A stretch of DNA of 64,000 bases, from positions 40,569,235-40,633,234 of the forward strand of contig OY755044.1 of the NCBI GenBank assembly GCA_963576565.1. Reading direction: 5' to 3'. Below the pieces are notes generated by a model. It was not told the origin of the DNA and did no database searches. It saw nothing but the letters and a program-made list of their open reading frames with translations. The position numbers were made by a program, and so were the translations under genes. The stretch is from Aspidapion aeneum (lineage: Eukaryota; Arthropoda; Insecta; Coleoptera; Brentidae). Shown piece after piece: positions 26,941 through 37,740 of the stretch; position 1 is the first letter of the stretch; every line of letters begins with the position of its first letter.

Positions 26941-28815
26941 ATACAGGGTGTTCGGCACATGAACCGTCAAAATTTTTTGGGATATTGTTGGGGTCATTTG
27001 CTACCTTTTCAACCTTGGAACTTGGGTCCTAAGAGTCACGGCTAAAGAGATATGAATTTTTTTTTTAATTTTCTCAAATTATCCAAAATCCTACCTTTAA
27101 ACCCTCGTAAGCTTTTTATTAATGTCTAGAAAAGCACCATTTTTTTTTAAATAATTCTGTAATCTTATGCTTTTTCAATTAATTAATAGATTTGCTAAAA
27201 TTGATGTACCAAAGGGACATACGAGGTTTTTTATTGAAGAACATTAGTGATTTTGTGAAAGAAAATCAATTTCAAAATTAAAAATCAAAAAAAGTATTGA
27301 TAATTGAGAACTTCATTTTTTTTTTTAAACTTCTTTTGTTGATTACCTTTCTAACGGTATGCTACACAGTGGCGGCGCGTGACAGTAAAGTTTGTGAGTT
27401 CTGCCGATAGGGTATAAAAAATGCTATTTTTTACAGTCGTCTATTATAAAAAGTAAAATATTGCCAAGTTTGGTTTGGCAAAAATTACAATCCCTAGGAT
27501 AAAATAGCGATTTTACAAAAGATCATCCGCATATCCAGTCGTTTCTGGCATAAATTTCTCTTGTAAAAATCCTTTTATACGATTTTCCCCGGCTTGAACC
27601 ATACTTTTCTATTAAAATATCGGGCAATGACCGTCCTTCTTCATTCAGTTTTAGTTTTTTTTCATAAGTAAAGAGAGAGAATTTTTTACATTAATTAAAT
27701 TATCCACCACATTCATTGTGACACAATTGTACAAAAACAAACAACAAACACGACCATAACCTCCCGCTCATGTGCTTGGCGTCTTCTAAATAAATAAATG
27801 CGCCCGCAAACACGCAACGCTGAGCCCGCCCGCCCGGAATTGTACTGGAACTGCAAGTTTTGCAGCTCTATTTTTGCCTAGATTTCGCTATCTAAACCCA
27901 TGAGCAAGTGCGGTGCGGGGCGAATGAAGGGGTTCCTAGCCGAGCACAGATCTCGTTAGCCGCCCAGCTACGTTGTGTTGCAATTTAGCAGCGCAACAAT
28001 GCCAATAACTTCATTTGACCGACTGTGAAATGCGGCCTTCGGCGACGGCGCGCGGCGTCATACTCAACACACGTACGCGATTTGAAGGCCTACTATACCA
28101 ACACCGGACCGAAAATATATTGCTATTCCAATAATTTTAGAAATAAAATAATTATATTAGAAAAATAGCAGCGGCTGAAAAATAGTCAAAAAATTTGAAA
28201 ATTTTGGGGGTTCTGCAGCTCTGCAGCCCTTATGCATTAGCCGCCCCTGATGCTACTCATTGATTAAAAAAATATTTCTGCTTTAAAATATGGATATTCC
28301 GTCAGAAGGGCGAGACTCGTTCGGAATTGGTAAGAAAAACAATTTGATGTTTATGATCGTTTACCTACTTAAACAAAAGTTAAATTTTTAACAATAATGT
28401 ATTGTGTTCTTTATTTATAAATTTTGTTAGAAACGATCATAAACATCAAATTGTTTTTCGTATCAAGTCCTAACGATTATTGCCCGTCTCACAGAATATC
28501 CGTATTTTAAAGCAAAATTGTTTTTGTCAATCAATGTGAAGCATACCGTTAGAAAGGTAATCAACTAGAGAAGTTCTTAAAAGAAAATGAAGTTCTCAAG
28601 TGTCGATACTTTTTTTAATTCTGAGATTGATTTTCTTGCACAAAATCACTATGTTCTTCAATAAAAAACCTCGTATGTCCCTTTGGTACATAAATTTTAA
28701 CAAATCAATAAAAAAATAAAAAAATTCATATCTCTTTAGCCGTGACTCTAAGGACCCGAGTACCAAGGTTGAACAGGTAGCAACTGACCCCAACAATATC
28801 CCAAAAAATTTTTTA
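26941..28815. mobile_element. Large foldback element split by a hAT-type insertion
   Basis: The left arm opens ACAGGGTGTTCGGCACATGA. Phrases such as GGGATATTGTTGGGGTCA, CACGGCTAAAGAGATATGAA and CCAAAGGGACATACGAGG on the left recur reverse-complemented at 28640-28812. The arms meet around 28410. The right outer end is less well kept than the left. The hAT-type element at 27367-28249 sits inside the left arm, so the foldback was present first. Confidence 0.7.
27367..28249. mobile_element. hAT-type non-autonomous element, 883 bp
   Basis: The left end CAGTGGCGGCGCGTGAC and right end TTAGCCGCCCCTG are imperfect inverted repeats. The 8-bp flanks ATGCTACA (27359-27366) and ATGCTACT (28250-28257) match at seven of eight positions. 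The interior is clearly more GC-rich (27770-28110) than its surroundings. No transposase frame was found. It interrupts the foldback at 26941-28815. Confidence 0.75.
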
Positions 28816-29377
28816 TTTAGCGCGGTAAAAGCCTTGCGCGATATTGTCCGGTTTATTTTGGACGGTATTATGCTGCACTGTTATGGCGTGTCCTGTATAT
28901 TTTGCACATTTCAAGCCGAACCTAATCTGTCGATATTACTAAATGATATTTTCTTGTTTATTTCGCACCCTATCGAAGAAATTTTACGTTTCGGACACTA
29001 CACATTTTTGTGTCACACTCAAAAAGACAGCCACTTACTAGCAAAATTTACCACACCCATATTCACATGAAAAGCTTCAAGATAACTAAAAGCCAACGTT
29101 GTAACTACTACATTTAATTTATTTAAAGAAAATTGTGTTGTTTCGGATTGGTGCAAAGCCTTGGTGACAAAATAGTAATTTTTATATTGGTTAGTTTTAA
29201 GACATCAAGTAAACATTTTGAAATTTTAAGGTTTAATTTAATGTACCTATATTACCTTTTTGCAAGATCAACATGTTTAAAATTTAAAATAAACCGGAGT
29301 GAAACCGTTTCAGACGCTTACATTGGGTGTGGTTGAAGGTTTTTTTCGTAATTAAAAGAGTGACGCCAAACAAATTT
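28816..29377. other. AT-rich spacer, no supported gene
   Basis: Two short open frames on the plus strand show no recognisable motif. I see no element ends here. Confidence 0.35.
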
Positions 29378-30728
29378 TAGCTCACACATATACTATACTA
29401 TAGTAGTGTAAGCTATAGTGATTTTTTCGAGAAAAAAAAAAGTTGCTCCGATTTCAAAAATTTGTATATATCTTTGCGTTTCAGATGATTTTGAAACTTT
29501 TTTGTTGCGCCGTCTGTCTGTATGTCTGTCTGTATGTCTGTATGTCTGTATGTCTGTATGTCTGTATGTCTGTATGTCTGTATGTCTGTATGTCTGTATG
29601 TCTGTATGTCTGTATGTCTGTATGTCTGTATGTCTGTATGTCTGTATGTCTGTATGTCTGTATGTCTGTATGTCTGTATGTCTGTATGTCTGTATGTCTG
29701 TATGTCTGTATGTCTGTATGTCTGTATGTCTGTATGTCTGTATGTCTGTATGTCTGTATGTCTGTATGTCTGTATGTCTGTATGTCTGTATGTCTGTATG
29801 TCTGTATGTCTGTATGTCTGTATGTCTGTATGTCTGTATGTCTGTATGTCTGTATGTCTGTATGTCTGTATGTCTGTATGTCTGTATGTCTGTATGTCTG
29901 TATGTCTGTATGTCTGTATGTCTGTATGTCTGTATGTCTGTATGTCTGTATGTCTGTATGTCTGTATGTCTGTATGTCTGTATGTCTGTATGTCTGTATG
30001 TCTGTATGTCTGTATGTCTGTATGTCTGTATGTCTGTATGTCTGTATGTCAGTATGTCTGTATGTCTGTATGTCTGTATGTCTGTATGTCTGTATGTCTG
30101 TATGTCTGTATGTCTGTATGTCTGTATGTCTGTATGTCTGTATGTCTGTATGTCTGTATGTCTGTATGTCTGTCTGTAACGACCAACGCGCATAACTCAA
30201 AAACCGCTTGCCCGATTTCAATGAAATTTGGTACCTAGGCTGGGTCTTGGGTCGAGATGGTCCCATTTAAAAATGAACAAAATCCACCGAACACAAGCCA
30301 AATAAAAGGGTGGGGGTAGATTTTAAAAATTAGAGTTTATGTGAAAATATGGCGTGTGTGATTTCAAACGAAAGGTAATTGAGTTTGGAATTAAACAAAA
30401 TATATTTTAGTTTTTTTTAAGGGTGGGGGTAGATTTCAAAAATTACGGTTTACGTAAAAATATGGCGTGTGTCATATCAAAAGAAAGGTAATTGAGCCCG
30501 GAGTTAAATAAAATATATTTTAGTTTTTGTTTTCTTAAGGGTGAGGGTGAGGGTAGATTTCCAAAATTTGAGTTTAAGTCAAAACATGGCTTGTGTGGTA
30601 TCAAACGAAAGGTTTGTCTGGGGTTGAATAAAATTTATTTTAGTTTTTAGTTATATCAGCTCACACGTACGCTATAACTATATTAGATACCTAGTGTGAG
30701 CTTAGGGGCCCATATATTGGCAGAGTAT
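29378..30728 (-). mobile_element. Helentron-like non-autonomous element, second locus
   Basis: This is the minus-strand relative of the elements at 18583-20842. It has the terminal hairpin near 29380-29415 (AGCTCACACATATAC…GTAGTGTAAGCT), then TTGAAACTTTTTTGTTGCGC, the microsatellite, AACGACCAACGCGCATAACTC and three ~115-bp tandem repeats with GATATGACACACGCCATATT-type phrases. The other hairpin follows at 30658-30702, and the leader ends in GCCAATATATGG read on the minus strand. The same architecture at two loci defines a family. Confidence 0.6.
29512..30177. repeat. (TCTGTATG)n octanucleotide array, about 666 bp
   Basis: Roughly 80 copies of TCTGTATG (CATACAGA on the other strand) occur with a single visible substitution (T to A at 30051). 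It occupies the position of the CAGA array in the sister elements. The octamer is two CAGA units with one base change, and a single CATA unit is present in the short array at 19132-19168. Confidence 0.95.
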
Positions 30729-31208
30729 TTCAATGGCTTTATTAGAATGGGTCGTGCTTATGATTTTCCACTAGAAATTTTCCTTTTAATATTAGGACAA
30801 ATAATTTATTGTTGTTGATAGAGACATGAAATTTCGTGTTTTGGCCATTTAAAAAAACTCTTGTATATCTCCTGCTAAAGCTGAAGATAAGCTACTATGC
30901 GAATTTCCTTTCCAGATCTTATTTTTTCGGTAATTTCGCCTCATTGTTAAAACATGTAGCCGGATAAAAAAGGAACGCCTAATTTGAAATAAAGTTTCCT
31001 ATATCGCTGTCCCGGCAAAACAATGACGTTTAAATAAAATGAAGAAAATGCATTGGGATGAAAGTAGTGGGATTATTAATTAAATATAGATAGTTTTACC
31101 GTATATTGGGATTAATTTTGAAACTAATTTTGCAATTGCGTCATTGTTTTGCCGGGACAGCGATATTATAATCATAAATATAATTTTTTAACTCGCGTGC
31201 GTAAAGTA
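30729..31208. other. AT-rich spacer, no gene seen
   Basis: The phrase CCCGGCAAAACAATGACG at 31011-31028 recurs reverse-complemented around 31137-31158 (CGTCATTGTTTTGCCGGGAC), giving a small inverted repeat about 150 bp across. No coding region was found. Confidence 0.45.
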
Positions 31209-32728
31209 CAGTGTGTCCCATTTTCGATGGGATTAAATGGGAAGCTCGATTGTTTTTAAAGATATCGATTTTCTGATTGCACCTTACTGTGCTCTTTTTT
31301 TGAGCCCTAAAAAATGATGTATCAGATTTTGGCTCCCCGTGGTTTCGCTGATACTTTTTGAAAAAATTGCATTTTTAATAACTCCTCGTATCTCGCTTAT
31401 TTTACAAGATATTTTTATTCTGTAAAAACCTTTTTATGGCAACTTTTTTAGAGCAAAATATTGACGTTGTCAATTTTTTAAAATATTGTTTACTTTTTGA
31501 AATATGGTATTTATTATAAAAAAATTAAATAGGGACCTGGATTTTTTTTATTACTAGTTTGATTGGTTTCATGCTACTATTATCTTAAAATGATAAAACT
31601 ATAATAATTTTTTGATTTAAGGTTAAAAAAAAATTTATTATTTTAAAAAAAAATTTTGTCCGAACCTGGAAATTTTTAACGTAAATATGAATTAAAAATT
31701 GCAAGACACACTAGTTGAACGATTTAATATTTATAGGTTTTAAAACGCTTATTAAAAGATTTATAAATAAAGCAAAAACGTTAAAAAGTTATAAAAATAA
31801 TATCATAGTACCTAATTATTTGATGGTAGCACGGCACCTCATAAAATTTACTTCAACGTGGAAAAAGAAAAGCGTGAAATTGACATTGTCATTTGACTTA
31901 TTATTTTTGTGAATGGCCCACTAAAAAATAATTCTAAAATGGCTAGAAATCGACCATATCCAGATTTTGAAATATGTGATATGATTGCTTTATTCAAGCA
32001 ACAAAATCCCAATATTTAAACTACACAAATTTTTTTATGTAAAATGCGTTAAGAAAAATTACTTAAAACTGCCAACAATGTCTTACATATAATGAAAATC
32101 AGTTTAAACATTTATATCATTAAAGAAAATTATTATTTTTTGTAATTCGTTATTTTTTTTTGTATTTGTCGTATAGACTTTGTTTCAAATAAATCATTTT
32201 AATTTGCTAGTATCAAAAGCAGTGAAACTAAAAATCGTTCAACTAGCAATTTTTTTCCAGGTTCGGACTAAAAATTTTTTTAAATATTAAATATATTTTT
32301 TTTAACCTTAAAACAAAAAATATTAATTTTTTATTATTTTATGATAGTCATACCATAAAACCAATCAAAATAGTAATTAAAAAAATCCAGGTCCGCATTT
32401 AATTTTTTTATGATAAATACCATATCTCAAAAATTAAACAATATTTTAAAAAATTGATAACGTCATTATGTTCTTCTAAAAAAGTTACCATAAAAAGGTT
32501 ATTACAGAATAAAAATATCATGCAAAATAAGCGAGATATAAGGGATTATTAAGAATGCAATTTTTTCAAAAACTCCCTGTATTAGCGAAACTACGGGGTA
32601 TAGCAAAAATCTGATTACACCATTTTTAAGGGCTCAAAAAAAGAGCACGGTGAGGTGCAATCAGAAAATCGATTTTTTAAATAATAACCGAGTTTCCCAT
32701 TTAATTCCATCGAAAATGGGACACGCTG
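31209..32728. mobile_element. Foldback element, CAGTGTGTCCC ends, 1.52 kb
   Basis: It starts CAGTGTGTCCCATTTTCGAT after TA and ends with ATCGAAAATGGGACACGCTG before TA. The arms are about 500 bp each (to about 31715 and from about 32225) and nearly the same, for example CGATTTTCTGATTGCACC. An unpaired middle of about 500 bp separates them. Two-bp TA flanks suggest a Tc1/mariner-like element. Confidence 0.8.
31939..32019 (+). CDS. Tiny open frame in the foldback's unpaired middle
   Basis: An ATG opens 26 codons that begin MARNRPYPDFEICDMIALFK and stop at 32017-32019. It lies in the only part of the element that is not inverted repeat. The pattern (P-x-F/Y-E-x-x-D-M-I-x-L) faintly resembles the first helix of helix-turn-helix leaders in mariner-group transposases, so it could be the stub of a deleted transposase gene. 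This is a guess from shape, not a match. Confidence 0.2.
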   Translation: MARNRPYPDFEICDMIALFKQQNPNI

Positions 32729-32730
32729 TA

Positions 32731-33174
32731 CACTAACTTGTGCATTTAATAGCGTGCGCAAAGGTAAACTTTGCGCACGGGTCACTTTGCGTATTCATTT
32801 TTAAATCTTTGGTAAATAATTACCTATAATTTATAGGTAAATAAGTACCTAAAGCGTACGATAAATTTTCTGTCCCTATGTAGGTACACGATTTTTCAAT
32901 GTTTTGATGGTGTCTGCTAATAATATTCAAAAAATAAAGGTTCTACCACTTGCGCAAAGTATCTTTCCCGCACTCAAAGCCTATATATCCAAACTCCGCT
33001 TCGCATCGTTCGTCTGACTGCTTTATCGTGCTAAAGAGTATCATTTTGCGCAGTTGTAGGAAAGGAAAACGACTAATTTCCACGAGATTGCATACAATAT
33101 GATTTTGTGCGTATAGCACCTATAGTTAACATATGAAAAATTTTACATTGCCGCGCACATAGGCGGGAGGGGAA
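32731..33174. other. Spacer, no gene seen
   Basis: The phrase GCGCAAAGTA/TTTGCGCA recurs in this stretch, with no other structure that I can support. Confidence 0.3.
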
Positions 33175-33182
33175 GGTTTAGC

Positions 33183-33621
33183 CATATACGTAATATTCCA
33201 ATACTTCCGGTTACCTATTTACACAATGGTTGGCGTTTGATGCAAACATTCAAGATACAAAAAATGCACAGATACCAAATTTACATAGATAGAGAATTTT
33301 CGTCAACTGTACGCCGATGATTTGACGTAACGAATACAAGAATAAAATAATATTAATGCTAAAAGTATAACCAATCAGGACATTTTATCTTAAGGACTGC
33401 AAAAAGGATAGACTTATACCCATTGATATTGCTATTTCAAATATGTTTGCATTCTGCATCGTAAGGTACCGTAGGTATTGCAATAATACGTACTGTATGG
33501 AAATAATATGCATATGTCTTTGAAAGCAACCAATCAGTCTTTTTTGCTTAAGGACCCCAAGGCCCTCATGTTTGCATCATGAATGGGCAGTTACCGTGAG
33601 TATTGGAATATTATGTATATG
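33183..33621. mobile_element. Non-autonomous DNA element, 439 bp, 8-bp duplication
   Basis: Perfect 8-bp direct repeats GGTTTAGC lie at 33175-33182 and 33622-33629. The terminal inverted repeats are CATATACGTAATATTCC and its counterpart ending GGAATATTATGTATATG (one mismatch). Further inside, GATGCAAACAT appears in both halves in opposite orientation. The 8-bp duplication suggests the hAT superfamily. Confidence 0.75.
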
Positions 33622-33863
33622 GGTTTAGCCTCGGCTTGCGTTATTACTTAAACAAGTTTTTGAAGTGTAAACTTCTTTAGGCGCGCTTAGCAGTTTTTGT
33701 GGGTAGTGAATTGAACTGAGCAGTCAGGTTCGGCTATGTAACGCTCATTCGGGTGAAATCGGCTCGAGTCGACTAACTGTGAGAAACATTCAGCGAGCAA
33801 TATGATGATGCAGATGAAGGCCAGTACACAGAAGAGTTCGGTTCGGTCCGCTTTGCAGAATAT

Positions 33864-34292
33864 TGTTACGGTTTCTCCACAACAATTAAAACTCGCAATT
33901 GTTGAAAACGATACGTCAATTTATTTCGACAAATTATGTACAAAAACACCCACTTAAACTTACTAATAACTTGCTAATAATTCACTACTTTAATACGCCT
34001 ATTAACTTCGCGTTAACATCTAGCGATCACTACCATTGGTTATCTCTGACTGGCTCGATGCCCCGCGTCCTGCCCTATAAATAGGGTCTGCCTACTATTC
34101 GAGAACCATCCATCCTTCTTCGATTCACGAGCATTCTCGTTTCTTCCAGAAGGTACGCGGCATGCATGAGTGTCATAGATAACACAACTAAAACCTAGAC
34201 TAAGAATACAACCATAAGATATTTCAACCTAATACTAGACTAAGCCTAAATAAATTCTAACTATAAAATTTAAATAACTTAAATTTGTAACA
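33864..34292 (-). repeat. LTR (3' LTR of the gypsy element)
   Basis: It starts TGTTACGGTTTC and ends AATTTGTAACA on the plus strand, with short inverted termini TGTTAC/GTAACA. By eye it differs from the other LTR at about seven bases plus one short indel over 429 bp, about 2%. A TATA-like block CCTATTTATAGGG (minus strand) lies near 34075-34090. Confidence 0.95.
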
Positions 34293-34308
34293 CTATCCTC
34301 CTCTTCAG
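34293..34308 (-). promoter_or_regulatory. Polypurine tract
   Basis: The minus strand reads GAAGAGGAGGATAG immediately before the 3' LTR. It overlaps the end of the integrase frame, whose stop is at 34305-34307. Such tracts prime plus-strand synthesis in LTR elements. Confidence 0.75.
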
Positions 34309-34913
34309 GTTTGATCGTCTCGATCAACATTTGCCAGGTAAGGTTTTAGTCTATCCAGATGAACAACCTTCATCTTGGATTTGGGGCTTCTTTGGATTCG
34401 GTAGACTACATCATTAATTCTCTTAACAACTTTATAAGGTCCTTCCCATGGTGGTGTCAACTTAGGTGATCTTCCTTTCTTTCGTTGAGGATTGTATAGC
34501 CAAACTTGATCATTCTCTTTGAACCCTGAAGAGTTTGCTTTCAGGTCATATCTTGCTTTCATGCGGTCACTGGATATTTCTATTCGCTCTCTAACCACTT
34601 CATGGATATCGTGCAACTTTTGCCTTAAACGTTCGACATAGTCATTAACCTCTAAGTGTTCTTCTTCAGGTGAACCAAACATGATATCACATGGTAAACG
34701 CAGTTCTCTACCAAACAGGATACTAGATGGAGTAGCTCCTGTCGTATTGTGAATGGCGGTTCTATAGGCCATCAAAAACAATGCAATATATTGGTCCCAA
34801 TCTGTTTGGTGCTCATCAACAACTTTACAAAGATGTTCTTCTATTGTTTTATTAAATCTTTCAACCATGCCATCTGACTGCGGATGTAAAGCAGTAGTCC
34901 GTGTTTTATGTAT
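34305..34913 (-). pseudogene. pol: Integrase C-terminal part with GPY/F domain
   Basis: In the same frame as the preceding block, after TGA 34914. It begins with the third catalytic region of the DDE integrase (MVERFNKTIEEHL, with the acidic residue E). It continues with a region typical of insect gypsy integrases (FLMAYRTAIHNTTGATPS, FGRELRLPCD) and ends with a GPY/F-type module (PPWEGPYKVVKRINDVVYRI). The final stop TGA (34305-34307) falls inside the polypurine tract. With no frame beyond it, an envelope gene is absent. Confidence 0.9.
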
Positions 34914-36469
34914 TCATAAAAGGTCACAGAGATTCTGGAAGAGCTTTGATTCAAAGTTTCTTCCTTGATCTGAATGTAGTTCCAAAGGAATGCCAAATCT
35001 GCTAAAAACATCATTTACCAGAACTTCTGCAACTGTAGCGGCCTCTTGGTTAGGCAAAACAAAAACTTTTGGCCATTTGCTAAAGTAATCCATGACAACA
35101 AGGATGTATTTGTTGCCCTTTTTAGTTTCTGGAACTGATCCGGCCACATCAATAGCAATGCGTTCAAATGGCAGACCTACGTTATATTGTTTCATTTGAC
35201 CTCTGGACCTTGTTTTGGGACCTTGGCTGGCTGCACAAGTCGAACATCGGCGGCACCAGTTTTTCACATCTTGAAAGTAATTGACCCAATAAAATCGGCT
35301 TCGAATTTTGTCCATGGTTTTATTTATGCCTAGGTGCGCGCCTGAGTTTCCACCATGGCATTCGGCCATTATATTGTCTACCATGCTCCTAGGAACCACT
35401 ACTTGATTAATCACAGTAAGGCCAGCGGCACTGTCCCAGGCACATTTAAGGATGTTTTCTTCTACTATCAGTGAATCCCATTGTGCCCACAGTGATTTGA
35501 ATATCACCCCTTGGTTTGGGATATCTTGCCATGATGGTCGTGGCTTGTTATCTTCTTTCAATCGCAAGATAGGTCCTACATCTTTGTCGTTAAGTTGTGT
35601 GGTTCTAATCGAAGCCAACATCCATTCTTCATCAGGTTCTAACTTTATCTGGCGCACGTAGGTAATTCCTTCTCTCTGGTCAATTTTCCTGCAATGTTTA
35701 CAATCCTCAGGGCAAGGTCTTCTGGACAATGCATCTGCATTATTATGCACCCTTCCCGCTCGGTGCTTAATTTGATAATGGTATTGTTGTAGCTTTTCTA
35801 TCCATCTCGCGACTTGTCCCTCAGGTTGTTTCATTTTCAGGAGCCACTGTAACGCAGCATGATCCGTTCTAATCAGAAACTCTTGTCCATAGAGATATTT
35901 GTGAAAGTGATCCACGGATTTAATGATGGCTAGGAGCTCCTTTCTGATAACACAATAATTTCTCTCTGGTTTGGATAGCTTTTTGCTGAAAAATTCGATG
36001 ACCCGTTCTTCTCCATCTTGTACTTGGGAGAGTAGTGCTCCTATGCCATCGTTGCTCGCATCAGTATCTAATATGAATTTACCTTTTGGAATAGGATATG
36101 CGAGAATCGGACTAGAACATAATGCTGCGTTTAGTCTTCTAAATGCTTGGTCACATTCAGTATTCCATCTGTAAGAAGCTTTATCTTCTGTAAGTCTATG
36201 TAATGAAGACGCTATTTTGGCGAATCCTTCTACAAATCGTCTGTAGTATGTACACAGACCCAAAAAGCTTCTCAATTCATGTTTGTCACGAGGTTGAGGC
36301 CATTCTTTTATTGCTTGTAACTTCTTTTCGTCAGTATGGATGCCTTCTCGGGAAAGGACGTGATCCAGGAACTCAACTTTTTCTTGGAATAGAAAACATT
36401 TCTTTGAGCTTAATTTAAGAATGGCATTTCTGATTCTTGAAAATACTTCTCGTAAATTGTCTAGATGAT
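34914..36469 (-). pseudogene. pol: RT thumb, RNase H and integrase of the gypsy element
   Basis: It resumes the pol frame after the insertion (HLDNLREVFSRIRNA, FLGLCTYYRRFVEGFA). The RNase H signature is FILDTDASNDGIGALLSQ, then IRKELLAII and FLIRTDHAALQWLL. The integrase zinc-binding region shows H…H…C..C (AECHGGNSGAHLGINKTMDK, CRRCSTC). The catalytic core has D in FERIAIDVAGS and D in LHSDQGRNFES. A TGA at 34914-34916 ends the open stretch, and the frame continues in the same phase. An open reading of about 26 further residues into the insertion is an artefact. Confidence 0.9.
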
Positions 36470-37268
36470 TATAGGTAAATTTAGTGGGAATAAGGACACT
36501 GTTGTTCTGGTAAATATACGTTTTAATCCATCGGTAACGTTTCGACAATGGTTTTTGTCTTCATCAGACTAAAAGGGTTACAACTCATTAGTAAGATAAT
36601 ACAAAATACGGCACATTTATACATCACCAATTAAAAATTATTATTCTTTTCCCAATAAATAACATTTAAAATGACCTTATTGACAATATATTATTTTTTT
36701 CCTAAATATTTTTTTCCCTTTTAATGTATATGTAACTGATTTTTTTTATTTATTTATATAAAGAAATAATTATGGTTATTTGTTATTATTGTTTTTATAT
36801 GAATAGCTGATTGATCTCTTTGTGCATATTTTATTGAGCCACCCATCAGTTACTATAGTGACAAAATTTTTTGAACCTTTGTATAAAAATTTTTATATAT
36901 GTTTATTAAAAAAAAAAGAAGAAAAATAAACCATAATTATTTCTTTATATAAATAAATAAAAAAATCAGTTACATATACATTAAAAGGGAAAAAAATATT
37001 TTGGAAAAAAATAATGTATTGTCCATAAGGTCATTTTAAATGTTATTTATTGGGAAAAGAATAATAATTTTTAATTGGTGATGTATAAATGTGCCGTATT
37101 TTGTATTATCTTACTAATGAGTTGTAACCCTTTTAGTCTGATGAAGACAAAAACCATTATCGAAACGTTACCGATGGATTAAAACGTATATTTACCAGAA
37201 CAACAGTGCCCTTATTCCCACTAAATTTACCTATAGTTGCATTGCAAGGACGTGATAAGTTTACCAAA
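36470..37268. mobile_element. 799-bp inverted-repeat insertion in the gypsy RT (Penelope-like?)
   Basis: Twelve-bp direct repeats TGTCTAGATGAT sit at 36458-36469 and 37269-37280. Arms of about 306 bp (36470-36779 and 36926-37235) are nearly perfect inverted repeats beginning TATAGGTAAATTTAGTGGGA. A 33-bp extension (37236-37268) exists on the right only. Each arm carries CTGATGA…GAAAC, the conserved core of hammerhead ribozymes (37138-37166 plus strand, 36539-36567 minus strand). Penelope-like elements are known for inverted pseudo-LTRs, a ~34-bp extension at one end, variable target duplications and hammerhead motifs. No RT or GIY-YIG domain is present, so this would be a non-autonomous copy. 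A plain foldback element is the alternative. Confidence 0.7.
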
Positions 37269-37280
37269 TGTCTAGATGAT

Positions 37281-37740
37281 CTTGAAACGATTTCCCCATT
37301 ACTATGACATCATCCAAAAAGACTAGGCAGGTTTTCCAAGTAAGGCCTCGTAGAACGACTTCCATTAGTCTTTCAAATGTAGCTGGAGCATTGCATAGGC
37401 CAAATGGCATCACATTAAACTGATAAAGTCCACTTCCAGCAGAGAATGCTGTCTTCTCTTTATCTCTTTCAAAGAATCCTACTTGCCAATACCCACTTTT
37501 CAGGTCAAGAGTAGAAAACCAATATGATCCTGCCAACGTTGTTAATGTGTCGTCTATTCTTGGCAGTGGGTAACTATCTTTCTTGGTCACATCGTTAAGT
37601 TTTCTGTAGTCTAGTTTAGTGACCAACACCACAGGAGAAGACCAAGGACTTGATGACTCTTCAATAACCCCGTCACTGAGCATTTTATTATTGAGATTGT
37701 GCACTTCTTCTTGTTTGGCCAATGGTAGTCTTCTTGGGGG
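37281..37740 (-). pseudogene. pol: Reverse transcriptase, N-terminal half (fingers/palm)
   Basis: The RT copies the element RNA into DNA. Visible motifs in order are LDYRKLNDVTKKDSYPLP, FSTLDLKSGYWQV, TAFSAGSGLYQFNVMPFGL, PATFERLM and the catalytic FLDDVIV. The reading frame runs in from the linker through a TAG at 37741-37743. It is cut at 37280 by the 799-bp insertion, right after the segment SFQDHLD. The missing remainder resumes at 36469. No frameshift is present in this half. Confidence 0.9.

Noticed and set aside
29393..30266. Long open frames of YRHTDIQT or MSVCLYVC repeats
   Set aside because: Translation of the TCTGTATG octamer array, not a protein.
34293..34304. Possible envelope gene of an errantivirus-like gypsy
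   Set aside because: The integrase frame ends in the polypurine tract beside the LTR, so there is no space for another gene.
36470..36548. N-terminal 26 residues joined to the gypsy RNase H/integrase frame
   Set aside because: They are encoded by the inserted inverted-repeat unit, not by the retrotransposon.
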